Source: Saprospirales bacterium | GTDB lineage: Bacteria; Bacteroidota; Bacteroidia; Chitinophagales; Saprospiraceae | Assembly: GCA_016703765.1 (NCBI GenBank) | Contig: JADJBL010000003.1 | Span: forward strand, 234,621 to 298,620 | Direction of reading: 5' to 3' | Length of the DNA: 64,000 nucleotides | Shown: in pieces, positions 42,173-51,070 of the stretch | Layout: every line of letters begins with the position of its first letter | Position numbering within the stretch: the stretch's first letter is position 1 | Notes under the pieces: model-generated | The model's database searches: none | Told to the model about the DNA's origin: nothing | Seen by the model: only the letters and a program-made list of their open reading frames with translations | Position numbers and translations under genes: made by a program

Positions 42173-44368
42173 ATGCTCGACACCTTCCCCCACTTCTACC
42201 AGCTCGACGCTCTGGACTGCGGCCCCGCAAGTCTTCAGATCGTGGCGAAGTATTACGGGAAGGACTACGCGCTCCAATACCTCCGCGAACACAGTCATAT
42301 CGACCGGGAAGGGGTTTCGATGAAGGGGATTATCGAAGCGGCCGAACACATCGGTATGCGCAGCCTGCCGGTGAAACTGGCCTTCAGCGGCAAAAGCAAA
42401 GACCAGGCCTATCTTGCCGACGCACCCCTGCCCTGCATCGTCCACTGGCGGCAGGAGCATTTTCTGGTGGTGTACAAGATCAACAGGAAATACGTGTGGG
42501 TCTCCGATCCGGCGGGAGGGAAATTCAAGCTGGACCACGAAACCTTTAAAAAATACTGGCAGGAGGATGGCGAATACGGCATCGGGCTGTTGCTCGAACC
42601 CACGCCCGAGTTCTACGAACAGTCGCCCGCGAAGAGCCGCATCGACTTTTTATTCCTGACCACCTACCTCAAGCCCTACCGCAGGTATTTTATCCAACTG
42701 ATCATCGGACTGTTTCTGGGCAGCCTGTTTCAACTCATCTTTCCTTTCCTCACCCAGGCGATCGTCGACATCGGGATTCAAAATCAGAATATCGGGTTCA
42801 TCTACCTGATCCTGATCGCACAGCTCATGCTTTTCCTCGGCCAAATGACGGTTTCGGTGATCCAGAGCTGGTTGTTGCTGCACATCGGCACGCGCATCAA
42901 CGTTTCGTTGATCTCCGATTTCCTCACCAAACTCATGAAGCTGCCCATCCGGTTTTTCGATGCCAAAATGACGGGCGACCTTCTTCAGCGGATTTCGGAC
43001 CAAAACCGGATCGAAGACTTCCTGACCAACTCCACCCTCAACTTCCTCTTTTCGGCCTTCAACCTGGTGATCTTCGGCATCGTCCTGCTCATCTATGATG
43101 TGCGGATCTTCGGCATTTTCCTGGTGGCGAGCATCCTGTATGTGCTATGGATCCTGATCTTTCTCCGGCGGCGCAAGGAGGTTGATTATCAACGCTTTCA
43201 GGAGCTTTCCGCCCACCAAAACACGCTGATCGAACTCATCCAGGGCATGCAGGAGATCAAACTCCAGAACAGCAACCGGAAACGCCGCCTGCAATGGTCG
43301 GTCATCCAGGCCAGGCTGTTCGGCATCAACCTTAAATCGCTCGCCATCGAGCAATACCAAAACGCCGGCGCGGGGTTTATTTCCCAGCTCAAAGACATCC
43401 TCATCATCTTTCTCACCGCCAAACTGGTCCTCGACGGGGAGATCACCCTCGGTATGATGATGGCCGTGCAATTCATCATCGGCCAATTGAACCTGCCCCT
43501 TCAGCAAATGATCGCCTTTGTGCGCAGCGGGCAGGATGCGAAACTCAGCCTCGAAAGGCTCTGGGAGGTCCAGCAGATGGAAACCGAAGAGGACGAAAGC
43601 GAAAATAAAGCCACGGACCTTCCCTCCGGGAAAAAGGATATTAGCATAACAGGCCTTCATTTTCAATATAATAAGCTGTCGGACACCGTATTGAAAGACA
43701 TCGACCTGCTCATACCCGAAGGAAAGGTGACCGCCATCGTGGGCGCCAGCGGAAGCGGGAAAACCACGCTGGTAAAACTCCTGTTGGGGTTTTACCAGCC
43801 CACTCAGGGGCAGATCCGGGTGGGAAACCTGCCGCTTTCCCAAATCGAAAAAACCTGGTGGCGCAGCCAATGCGGCGCCGTCATGCAGGACGGATTTATC
43901 TTTTCGGATACCATCGCCAATAACATCGCAGAAAGCGCCGAGCAAGTGGACCAGGCCAAACTCGCCCAATCTGCTGCAACGGCCAACATCGGGGATTTTA
44001 TCGAATCCATGCCCCTCGGCTTCAACACGATGATCGGCGCCCGGGGCAACGGGATCAGCCAGGGGCAGCGGCAGCGCATCCTCATCGCCCGCGCCGTGTA
44101 CAAAAATCCGGAGTTCCTGTTTCTCGACGAGGCCACCAACGCCCTCGACGCCAAAAACGAACGCCTCATCGTCGATAGCCTGGCTCATTTTTTTAAGGGG
44201 AAAACCGTCGTCGTAGTCGCCCACCGCTTAAGCACGGTAAAAAATGCCGATCAGATCGTTGTTTTAGATAAGGGGCAGTTGGTAGAGAAGGGGACGCATT
44301 CGGAATTGGTAGGCAAGAAAGGAGCGTATTTTTATCTAATCAAAGATCAATTGGAGTTAGGGGGGTGA
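42173..44368 (+). CDS. C39 peptidase-containing ABC exporter
   Basis: A 731-residue bacteriocin-type exporter that cleaves a leader peptide and exports the product. The C39 protease domain has Cys16 in LDALDCGPASLQIVAKYYG, His96 in RQEHFLVV and Asp112 in WVSDPAGG. A six-helix transmembrane domain covers about 160-450. The ATPase domain has Walker A VGASGSGKTT, signature ISQGQRQRILIARA and Walker B FLFLDEATNALD. All catalytic residues are present. The adaptor HlyD follows but is damaged. No precursor peptide with a double-glycine leader is visible nearby, so the substrate is unknown. Confidence 0.94.
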   Translation: MLDTFPHFYQLDALDCGPASLQIVAKYYGKDYALQYLREHSHIDREGVSMKGIIEAAEHIGMRSLPVKLAFSGKSKDQAYLADAPLPCIVHWRQEHFLVVYKINRKYVWVSDPAGGKFKLDHETFKKYWQEDGEYGIGLLLEPTPEFYEQSPAKSRIDFLFLTTYLKPYRRYFIQLIIGLFLGSLFQLIFPFLTQAIVDIGIQNQNIGFIYLILIAQLMLFLGQMTVSVIQSWLLLHIGTRINVSLISDFLTKLMKLPIRFFDAKMTGDLLQRISDQNRIEDFLTNSTLNFLFSAFNLVIFGIVLLIYDVRIFGIFLVASILYVLWILIFLRRRKEVDYQRFQELSAHQNTLIELIQGMQEIKLQNSNRKRRLQWSVIQARLFGINLKSLAIEQYQNAGAGFISQLKDILIIFLTAKLVLDGEITLGMMMAVQFIIGQLNLPLQQMIAFVRSGQDAKLSLERLWEVQQMETEEDESENKATDLPSGKKDISITGLHFQYNKLSDTVLKDIDLLIPEGKVTAIVGASGSGKTTLVKLLLGFYQPTQGQIRVGNLPLSQIEKTWWRSQCGAVMQDGFIFSDTIANNIAESAEQVDQAKLAQSAATANIGDFIESMPLGFNTMIGARGNGISQGQRQRILIARAVYKNPEFLFLDEATNALDAKNERLIVDSLAHFFKGKTVVVVAHRLSTVKNADQIVVLDKGQLVEKGTHSELVGKKGAYFYLIKDQLELGG

Positions 44369-44392
44369 GTGGGTAACATCAGTTAATAATTG

Positions 44393-44470
44393 AACCGCAA
44401 AGACGCAAAGGCGCAAAGAAAACCGCAAAGGTTTTTGCTTCCTCTTGGCGTACTTAGCGTCTTTGCGGTT
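44393..44470. repeat. CGCAAAGA inverted repeat
   Basis: Arms AACCGCAAAGACGC (44393-44406) and GCGTCTTTGCGGTT (44457-44470) pair perfectly. The loop contains further CGCAAAG words. It lies between the exporter and the damaged hlyD; repeats of this word are common in Bacteroidota. Confidence 0.85.
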
Positions 44471-44484
44471 AGAATTTTAAAAAA

Positions 44485-45508
44485 ATGGATCCAGAGCCAA
44501 ATATCCGCCGTCCGCCGTCCAACGACGACCGTCAACCCTTCCTCGGGCGTATGCCGGGCTGGGCGCTGCGTTGGGGCATTACCTTGGGGAGTGAAATTGC
44601 CCGAAGGGCTGCGGCTCGGGGAGCTACAAATCGCGTATGCCGCTTATCAGCAGGCGGTTCACGATTTTCAGTTCTTCGAAAGCCAGCAGGGCGTCCTTGG
44701 CCGGGTCGCATCTCTGGAGCAACAGATCGGATACCTGGGGGGGCTGAACCATTCCCTGGAGCAGCAAGAGCAAACGCTTCAAAGAGAGGTCTCCATCGCC
44801 GAAAAGAACCTGGACCGCAGCCGGGGCTTATACACCGCCGGCACGATCAGCGAGCTGGATTTGGAGCGGGCGGAAACGAACTATCTTCAATACAAGCGCC
44901 AGCTCGAAGCCTTGCAATCGGATGCGTTGGGCAACAAGCTCCAGATCGAGCAGTTCAAATCGCAAATCATCGAGTTGCGGCAGGATCGCAGCGCGGAAGG
45001 CATGCAAAAATGGCTCCTCACGCGGGAGCTCCTTCAGCGCCTGAAAAGCGAATTTGGCCTTTGGAAACAGTCCTATTTGATCACCAGTCCTGTCGCCGGA
45101 CGTATTTCCCTGACGCGGGTCTGGAGTCCGCAGCAATTTGTGCAGGCCAACGAAGAAGTGGCCACGGTGGTCCCGGAAAGGGAAGGAGGCCCCATCCTCG
45201 GCAAAGCCTCCCTGCCCGTGGGGAACTCCGGAAAAGTAAGGCCGGGCCAGCGCGTCAATATCTTGTTGGACGGCTATCCCTTCCGGGAGTTCGGCGTGTT
45301 GCGGGGAATGGTAAAATCAATCGCGTTAGTGCCGGATGGAGATAACTACCTCCTCGAAATCGCCCTGCCCGACAGCCTGGTCACCACCTATAAGCGCGCC
45401 ATTCCGTTCTCGCAGGAGCTCTCCGGCACGGCCCGGGTTGTTACGGAGGATCGAAGGGTGTTGGAGCGGGTTTTTGATTGGGGGAGGAGTTTGGCGAGGA
45501 ATAATTAG
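44485..45508 (+). pseudogene. HlyD-like membrane fusion protein with internal deletion and frameshift
   Basis: The natural partner of the C39 exporter. From the ATG at 44485 about 33 residues are read (ending PGWALRWGIT), the usual cytoplasmic start of Bacteroidota HlyD proteins just before the membrane helix. Right after, another frame begins at PEGLRLGELQIAYAAYQQAV, normally about residue 110-130 of the family, and continues through the coiled-coil hairpin and the barrel to the stop at 45508. The transmembrane helix and the first half of the lipoyl domain are missing, roughly 80-100 codons. If real, the adaptor cannot anchor in the membrane. A collapsed assembly is also possible. Confidence 0.75.
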
Positions 45509-45553
45509 GGGGAGGATCAAACATCACGAATCAAATAAATCCAGTTCGACTTT

Positions 45554-46219
45554 TTAAAGCCCACGGGAGGGGGGGGGGGGGGTGGGGTTATAACCAAGTT
45601 GGGCGCCCTCCATACCAAATTTTTTCATGGTTGTCCGAATTGAATCCTTTGCCAGCTCAATGGAATCCTCCTGCTTTAATTGACTGGCGCGAGCCAGGTA
45701 GGTTTCCGTTTTGATTGCCCAGTCTTTATAAAGGAGGGCATAGTGGACCAGGAAGTCGAACACGCAAGCCCGCAGGACGATTTCCGATTGGGCTGGGGCA
45801 ATTCCTGTGAGGTATTCCCTTCCCACTTTTTGGGCAAGCTCCAGAAGCTCTTCGCTGTCAAGTCTGGTTTTTATCAATGCATTTTGGACTACGCCGGGGC
45901 CCCCGAACCTGGAGAGAAATAACCGCAACAGGCCGTCAAACTCCAGATGAAAGGAGGAAGGTTCGGTGTTGAGCCAATCCCGCAGGACTTTTCTTCCTTC
46001 CTCCGTAATGGTATAAACAAGGCGATCTTTTTTGCCTTTTGTTTGGGATTCGGACCTCGCAAGGCCCAGTTGGTCCAGTTTTTTCAACTCTGCATACAAT
46101 CCACTTTCGGCCCTGGGGTAGAAGTAGTGAAAGTTTCGTCTCATCTCCTTGACGAGCTCATAAGCTGCCCAAGGGCGAAAGGCCAGTTGGCCCAATATGG
46201 CATAAGTCGTAGGTTTCAT
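45554..46219 (-). CDS. PadR family transcriptional regulator
   Basis: A 221-residue regulator. The N-terminal winged helix-turn-helix is typical (TTYAILGQLAFRPWAAYELV, then RAESGLYAELKKLDQLGLAR), and a helical C-terminal dimerisation domain follows (about 95-190). The ATG at 46217-46219 is preferred over an upstream in-frame start that would overlap the operator. The last residues (PTPPPPSRGL) are encoded by a run of 14 G (45569-45582), so the true C-terminus is uncertain. It is divergent from an alpha/beta hydrolase gene, and a 27-base perfect palindrome lies between them, probably its operator. Autoregulation is inferred. Confidence 0.92.
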   Translation of the reverse strand: MKPTTYAILGQLAFRPWAAYELVKEMRRNFHYFYPRAESGLYAELKKLDQLGLARSESQTKGKKDRLVYTITEEGRKVLRDWLNTEPSSFHLEFDGLLRLFLSRFGGPGVVQNALIKTRLDSEELLELAQKVGREYLTGIAPAQSEIVLRACVFDFLVHYALLYKDWAIKTETYLARASQLKQEDSIELAKDSIRTTMKKFGMEGAQLGYNPTPPPPSRGL

Positions 46220-46238
46220 AAAAAATTTGTGAAGTAAG

Positions 46239-46270
46239 TTGTAAATATACTCCAAATTGGAGTATATTTG
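46239..46270 (+). promoter_or_regulatory. PadR operator overlapping the hydrolase promoter
   Basis: A perfect 27-base palindrome at 46243-46269, with half ATATACTCCAA and a central A. It lies between TTG at 46239-46241 and the -7 element TATATTTG at 46263-46270, which fits the Bacteroidota promoter with a 21-base spacer. A repressor bound here would block the hydrolase promoter and, by symmetry, that of padR. Confidence 0.8.
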
Positions 46271-46305
46271 TTTGTCACTTATTTTTCAACCAAACTTACA
46301 ATATT

Positions 46306-47202
46306 ATGGATCAACAGCTTCAACGATTCGCCGCCAATGGGGCTGCGATGCACTACCGGCAGTCGGGCAAGGGGCCGGCCATGATCTTTATTCCCGGAAG
46401 CATCAGCGATTATCGGACCTGGACAAGCGTTTCCCCTCATTTCGAAAAAGACTTCAGTTGCTTTGTATTAAGCAGGCGTTTTCAATTTCCCGGTTCTTAC
46501 GCAAAGAATACCGACAGCGGCGTTGGGATCAATACGGAAGATATTGCACAATTCATTCGGGAAAAAGGACTGGGTCCAGCCATCCTCGTTGGGCATTCGT
46601 TTGGCGCTTTCATAGCGTTGAATGTCGCCATTCAGCACCCCGAGCTGGTGAAAGGAGTGGTCGCCGAAGAGCCGATATTTGCTCCTGCCCTGGCTTCCAA
46701 CCCAAAGAATCCCCTGGAACTGCTCGGGTTGCTGATAAAGAATTTCAAGGCCGGCAAGAGTTTTGCACGTTTGGGCATGAAGGGAATCGACCCCACTTTT
46801 AAATCCCTTGCAAAAGGCGATACCAAAAGCGCCCAGCAATCATTTATCGATGGGATTACGGAGGGAAAGAAAACCCCGGAAACCCTGGACGAGCTTACCC
46901 GGGTTCAACTAAGAGACAATATCGCTGCACTGGAAGGGGAGGATCCTTTTAATAACCAAATCCGAATGGCCGATGCAAAACGGATTGCCTGTAAAGTGCT
47001 GCTGATCAGCGGCGCGGAAAGTCCCTATGTGTTCCGTTATATCAACGAGCAGTTGGTACGGACGATCCCCCATGCACATCATATTGTGGTCGAAAAGGCT
47101 TCTCACTGGATTCATATTGATCAAAGTGAAGCTTATAAAAGAGAGCTGGATGCGTTCATAAAAAAGGTAGGGATTTCGTTTCGGGAGGAGATTTTAGTCT
47201 AG
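46306..47202 (+). CDS. Alpha/beta hydrolase
   Basis: A 298-residue cytoplasmic hydrolase. The oxyanion region is FIPGSISDYRTW (residues 28-39). The nucleophile elbow is GHSFGAF (Ser at about 97), and the catalytic His lies in EKASHWIHIDQSE near the C-terminus. The fold is close to haloperoxidase/lipase-type esterases; the substrate is unknown. Its promoter is overlapped by the PadR palindrome, so it is probably the target of the divergent PadR regulator. A bidirectional terminator follows. Confidence 0.9.
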   Translation: MDQQLQRFAANGAAMHYRQSGKGPAMIFIPGSISDYRTWTSVSPHFEKDFSCFVLSRRFQFPGSYAKNTDSGVGINTEDIAQFIREKGLGPAILVGHSFGAFIALNVAIQHPELVKGVVAEEPIFAPALASNPKNPLELLGLLIKNFKAGKSFARLGMKGIDPTFKSLAKGDTKSAQQSFIDGITEGKKTPETLDELTRVQLRDNIAALEGEDPFNNQIRMADAKRIACKVLLISGAESPYVFRYINEQLVRTIPHAHHIVVEKASHWIHIDQSEAYKRELDAFIKKVGISFREEILV

Positions 47203-47236
47203 GTTCGAAAAATAATTAAAAGGGAAATTAAAAACA

Positions 47237-47277
47237 AAAGCCCTTGCAATTCACTGAATTACAAGGGCTTTCTGTTT
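47237..47277. terminator. Bidirectional terminator between hydrolase and tRNA-Ala
   Basis: The stem AAAGCCCTTG (47237-47246) with CAAGGGCTTT (47262-47271) and inner pairing of ATTCA with TGAAT. T-rich tails lie on both strands. It serves the convergent hydrolase gene and tRNA. Confidence 0.85.
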
Positions 47278-47285
47278 TAAATCCG

Positions 47286-47359
<74 letters not shown>

Positions 47360-47363
47360 TCTG

Positions 47364-47418
47364 TTCGCCGAAGCCTTAGCGTAGGCGAATTGTCCGCCGT
47401 AGCCTTAGCGTAGGCGGG
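47364..47418. repeat. CCTTAGCGTAGGCG repeat, two copies
   Basis: Two hairpins: TTCGCC...GGCGAA (47364-47389) and CCGCC...GGCGG (47394-47418), each with the loop word CCTTAGCGTA. They belong to the same family as the element at 51006-51052 and the repeat inside the gene at 731-759. Confidence 0.8.
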
Positions 47419-47490
47419 CCCCTTCATTAAGGGACCACAAATATACAACAAACACTAAAAAATGCAATACCCTTCCTGAAAAACCAAATT

Positions 47491-47575
47491 AGTGAATAGT
47501 GACTGGTGACTAGTGACTAGTAAACTGTCTCCTAGTCACCAGTCACCAGTCACCAGTCACCAGTCACCAGTCACT
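47491..47575. repeat. GTGACTGG/AGTCACC inverted tandem-word repeat
   Basis: The left arm has GTGACTGGTGACTAGTGACT and the right arm has about six tandem CAGTCAC words. It overlaps the priA stop codon by two bases. It is a longer relative of the repeat after fhs. Confidence 0.88.
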
Positions 47576-50059
47576 AAACCGGATCCACATCCACATTCGC
47601 CCTCACCCCCGAACAACCCTCCAGCTTCCGCATCTCCAATACCCCCTCCATCACCCAATCCTTGGTCTGGTTGATCAGCGGCGTGTTGCGCTCGAGCTTG
47701 ATCAGGATGTCGAGCAGGTACTGGCCCCGCACGCGCGATACGTAGGGCATCGCCGGACCGATCACCCGCTTTTCCAAACGGTCCTTGAGCCAGTGCCCCA
47801 GGTGCAGGGCGGCGCGGTTGACCGTCTCGGGATTCTGGTGCTTGAGCGTGATCTTGATTAGCCGAAAAAACGGTGGGTACTGAAACTCCTGCCGCTCCTC
47901 GATCTCCCGCCGGTAAAACTCCTTGTAATCGCCGGCCAGCACTTCTTTTAATACCGGGTGGAAGGTCTGCAAGGCCTGGATGACCACTTTCCCTCTCCGG
48001 TTTTTTCGGCCAGCCCGTCCCGCTACCTGGGTGAGGAGCTGAAAAGCCCGTTCTCCGGCCCGAAAATCCGGGAAATGCAGGAGCTGGTCGGCGTTGATGA
48101 CCCCGACGATGGAGACCTTGTCGAAATCGAGCCCCTTGGTCACCATCTGCGTGCCCACCAGCACGTCGAGGCGGTGCTCCTCGAAGTCGTTGATGATGCG
48201 GGCATGGGCGTTCTTGGTTCTGACGGTGTCGAGGTCCATGCGGCCGATGCGGGCCTCGGGCAGGTAGATGGCCAGGTCGTCTTCGATCCTTTCGGTCCCG
48301 GTGCCTTGCAGCCGCAGCTCGCTGTTGCCGCAGGCCGGACAAGTGGGCGCCATCGAGGCGCGAAAGCCGCAGTAGTGGCAGCGCAACTGGTTTTGCGATT
48401 TGTGATAGGTCAGGGTCACGTCGCAATGCTCGCACTGCTGGGTCCAGCCGCAACTCGAACAGCGGTAAACCGGCGCATATCCCCGCCGGTTCTGGAAGAG
48501 AATGGCCTGCTCCTTCAGCTCCATCGTCTTCTTCAACTCGTCGAGCAGGTAGGGGCTGAACACGGGCAAAACACCCCCGGCGGCGGCGGATTCCTCAAAT
48601 CGGCAATATGCACTTCGGGCAGTTCCAGTCCGCCGAAGCGCTCGAACAGCTCTACCAGCCCGTATTTATTGGTCTTTGCGTTGTGGTATGATTCCAACGA
48701 AGGGGTCGCAGTGCCCAACAGGACCCTGGCCTCGTGGACCTTCCCCATGTAAATGGCCGTGTCTCGACCGTTGTATCTCGGCGCCGGGTCTTGCTGCTTG
48801 TAGGAGGCGTCGTGCTCCTCGTCGACCACGATGAGGTCCAGTTTTTTGAAAGGGAGGAACATGCTGGACCGCGGCCCGAGGATGAGGGGCTTTCCCTCCA
48901 GCACCGCCCGCCAGACCTCCACCCGCTCGTTGTTGTTGAGCTTGGAGTGGTACACCGCGATCTTGTCGCCGAACACTTTTTTCAGGCGGTCGATAATCTG
49001 GGTGGTCAGCGCGATTTCCGGCAGAAGATAAAGTGCCTGCCCCCCGCGGGCAATGACCTCCTGGATGAGCTCTACATATAATCGAGTCTTGCCGCTGCCG
49101 GTGACCCCGTGCAGCAGCACCACCTTCCGCTCTTCAAATTGCCTGCGGATCTCGTCGAGGGTGATTTGCTGGGCCTCCGAAAGCTCGGATTGCTGCCCTC
49201 CTTCGTCCTCGTATCCGGGCAGACGGCTGACCTCCTGGTCAAAAATTTCGAAGATGCCCTTTTTCTCCAGGGCTTTCAATACGCCGTGCTCGGCGTGGGA
49301 AAGATCCATCAAGGCTTGTTTGCGCACGAAGGGTTCCTGCCGCGAAAGCTGCACAAAGCCCATGAGCGCTTCGGTCTGCTTGATCGAGCGGCTGGTGAGC
49401 TCGAATGCTTCCTCCAGCAACTCGGGCCGGGAGGCGTAAGGCTCCTGAAGCCGCACACAGGCGATGGTTTTGGGTTGATACTTGGCCTGGATATCTTCTT
49501 TCAGGTAGATGACCCGCTTTTCGATCAACTGATGGATCACGGGGTAGATGGTCTTCTGCCCCAGGATATCGCGCACCTCTTCGAGGGAAAGTTCCCCCTG
49601 AATCGACAGCGCCTCCGTGACGAGGAACTCCTTGTCGGATAGCCCTTCGAAACTATGGTCGTAGAGCGGACTGAGGGAAATGCGGGTTTCGCTGGCCAGC
49701 TTGAGGTTGGAGGGCACGGCCGTATTCATCACCTCGCCCATGGTACAGCAGTAATAGCGGGCCATCCATTGCCACAGCCGCAATTGCGGCGGGGTGATGA
49801 GCGGACGCGCGTCGATGATGGAGAGGATGGGCTTGGGCTTATGCGCCTCCGGAACATTCCGGTGGATGTGGATCACGAGCCCGGCGTAGCGCTTGTTTTT
49901 CCCGAAGGAAACCTCGACCTGGTGCCCGAAAGCAAGAAGGGGCACCATTTCCTCCGGGACTATATAGGTGTATGCCTTTGCTATGGCAATGGGCAGCAAC
50001 ACATCGGCGAAGGTCAGCGTAGAAAGATCGGGATGGAAGAGGTCGGATGTTGTTTCCAC
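47574..50059 (-). CDS. priA: Primosomal protein N' (PriA), one frameshift
   Basis: A replication-restart helicase of about 829 residues, expected to be essential or nearly so. The N-terminal part from 50059 (METTSDLFHPDLSTLTFADV) covers the 3'-DNA-binding domain and helicase lobe 1 with LLHGVTGSGKTRLY and VVDEEHDASYKQQD. The rest (from about 48570) is in another frame and has the eight zinc cysteines (CSSCGWTQQCEHC, CHYCG, CPACG) and lobe 2 motifs (GTQMVTKGLDF, QVAGRAGRK). The break lies at a G5 run near 48575, where one G seems missing (expected PPPPGVLPVFSPYL). No domain is lost, so sequence error is likely. Confidence 0.92.
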
Positions 50060-50117
50060 GGAATACTTTTCTGGGGGCCTTGGTTTGGGGTTACCAAGGT
50101 AAGGAATGATTTTAGAT

Positions 50118-50199
50118 GTTTAGGAGGTTTAGAGGGTTTAGTAGGTTTAGCTTTTTGCCATGAAACTAAACTACCTAAACTCTCTAAACTTCCTAAACC
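50118..50199. repeat. GTTTAGA inverted tandem-word repeat, copy 4
   Basis: The left arm GTTTAGGAGGTTTAGAGGG extends to a third word, the loop is CTTTTTGCCATGAAA and the right arm is in CTAAAC words. It lies at the start of the 1-kb gap upstream of priA. Confidence 0.9.
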
Positions 50200-50438
50200 A
50201 ACTTTCAAAAAGGGCATTTCCCCAAGCCTTGCGGCCGATTTTACCCCCCAAAAGGGCCTTTCGAACGAGAAGAAGGCGGTTTTTTTAAAAAAGATGAAGT
50301 TTTTTTTCGAAAAAAAGCCCTGTTATTGGGGGTAAATTTTCACAACGAAGGGGTCTTTTGAATGTTTTATCGCCTTTAAAGGAGCTTTTTTGTGATGTTG
50401 CGCGGGAGATAGTTTTTCACAATAAGCTTAAAATGTCC

Positions 50439-51003
50439 TTGTAGGATCTCACAGACCCTTGCATATTTGTTACGTGAATGGTGATTAAGAGGGGGACAAA
50501 GAAAAAAGCAAAAGAAGAGTCTAGCTTAACGGAGTTAGAAATTTCGTTCGAATTCTTACATGAGATTACGGTTTGTTTCAGAGTACTCCGGCCCGATTCC
50601 CCCCGGGCCGGCTTACTCAAACTTGAGAGAAGAAGCCGGACGGAAGTTGACAAATTGCATATGTTCATGGGATTATAATTTGTTAGTAGTACGTCCCCCT
50701 GCCAAAGGGGGACTGTTTACTATCCTTAAGTACGGTAGAACCACACACTCAATACAATAAAAAAAGGCTGATTGTGGGAAATCAGCCTTCTAAGTTAGCA
50801 TTGCTCACGGGATTAGTACAAAAAAAGTCAGTTCATGGGATACAACTCGTTGGGAAACGTTTAACACTTTATCGACACGAAGATAATCGCTTTATTCGGA
50901 AGGTGCAATACCCTGTCCAATAAATTGTCAAAGATTTCGTTTTTGGATATGTTCATGGGATTATAATTCAGGAAGTCGCCCCGTTCAGGCGACTTTTTTT
51001 TTT
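50439..51003 (+). ncRNA. Candidate structured noncoding transcript
   Basis: The 1,011-base gap 50060-51070 has no convincing gene. A promoter-like pair (TTG 50439-50441, 20 bases, CATATTTG 50462-50469) leads into an AT-rich region with stable hairpins: CCGGCTT/AAGCCGG (50608-50639), GTCCCCCT/AGGGGGAC (50693-50713), AAGGCTGAT/ATCAGCCTT (50764-50789) and a strong terminator AAGTCGCC/GGCGACTT with ten T (50972-51003). The word TTCATGGGATTATAAT occurs twice (50663 and 50951), with relatives at 50804 and 50832. No known RNA family (RNase P, tmRNA, 6S, SRP) is recognised. Transcription is an inference. Confidence 0.35.
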
Positions 51004-51005
51004 GC

Positions 51006-51055
51006 TCCGCCTTTCGCTAAAGCTTCGGCGGGCGCAGCCGAAGCTTTAGCGTAGG
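51006..51055. repeat. CTAAAGCTTCGGCGG hairpin
   Basis: CGCTAAAGCTTCGGC and its complement surround GGGCGCA. The word GCTTCGGCGGGCGCAGCC (18 bases) recurs inside the coding region at 731-759. It lies just downstream of the deacetylase-like gene. Confidence 0.85.
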
Positions 51056-51070
51056 GGGTCCCGTCTTTAG

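Noticed and set aside
50478..50678. 66-codon frame in the 1-kb gap
   Set aside because: No family resemblance and an unlikely composition; it ends in the repeated word TTCATGGGATTATAA and overlaps strong hairpins, so it is treated as noncoding.
50439..51003. RNase P RNA or tmRNA in the 1-kb gap
   Set aside because: The conserved core words of these RNAs were not seen, and no tRNA-like end is present.
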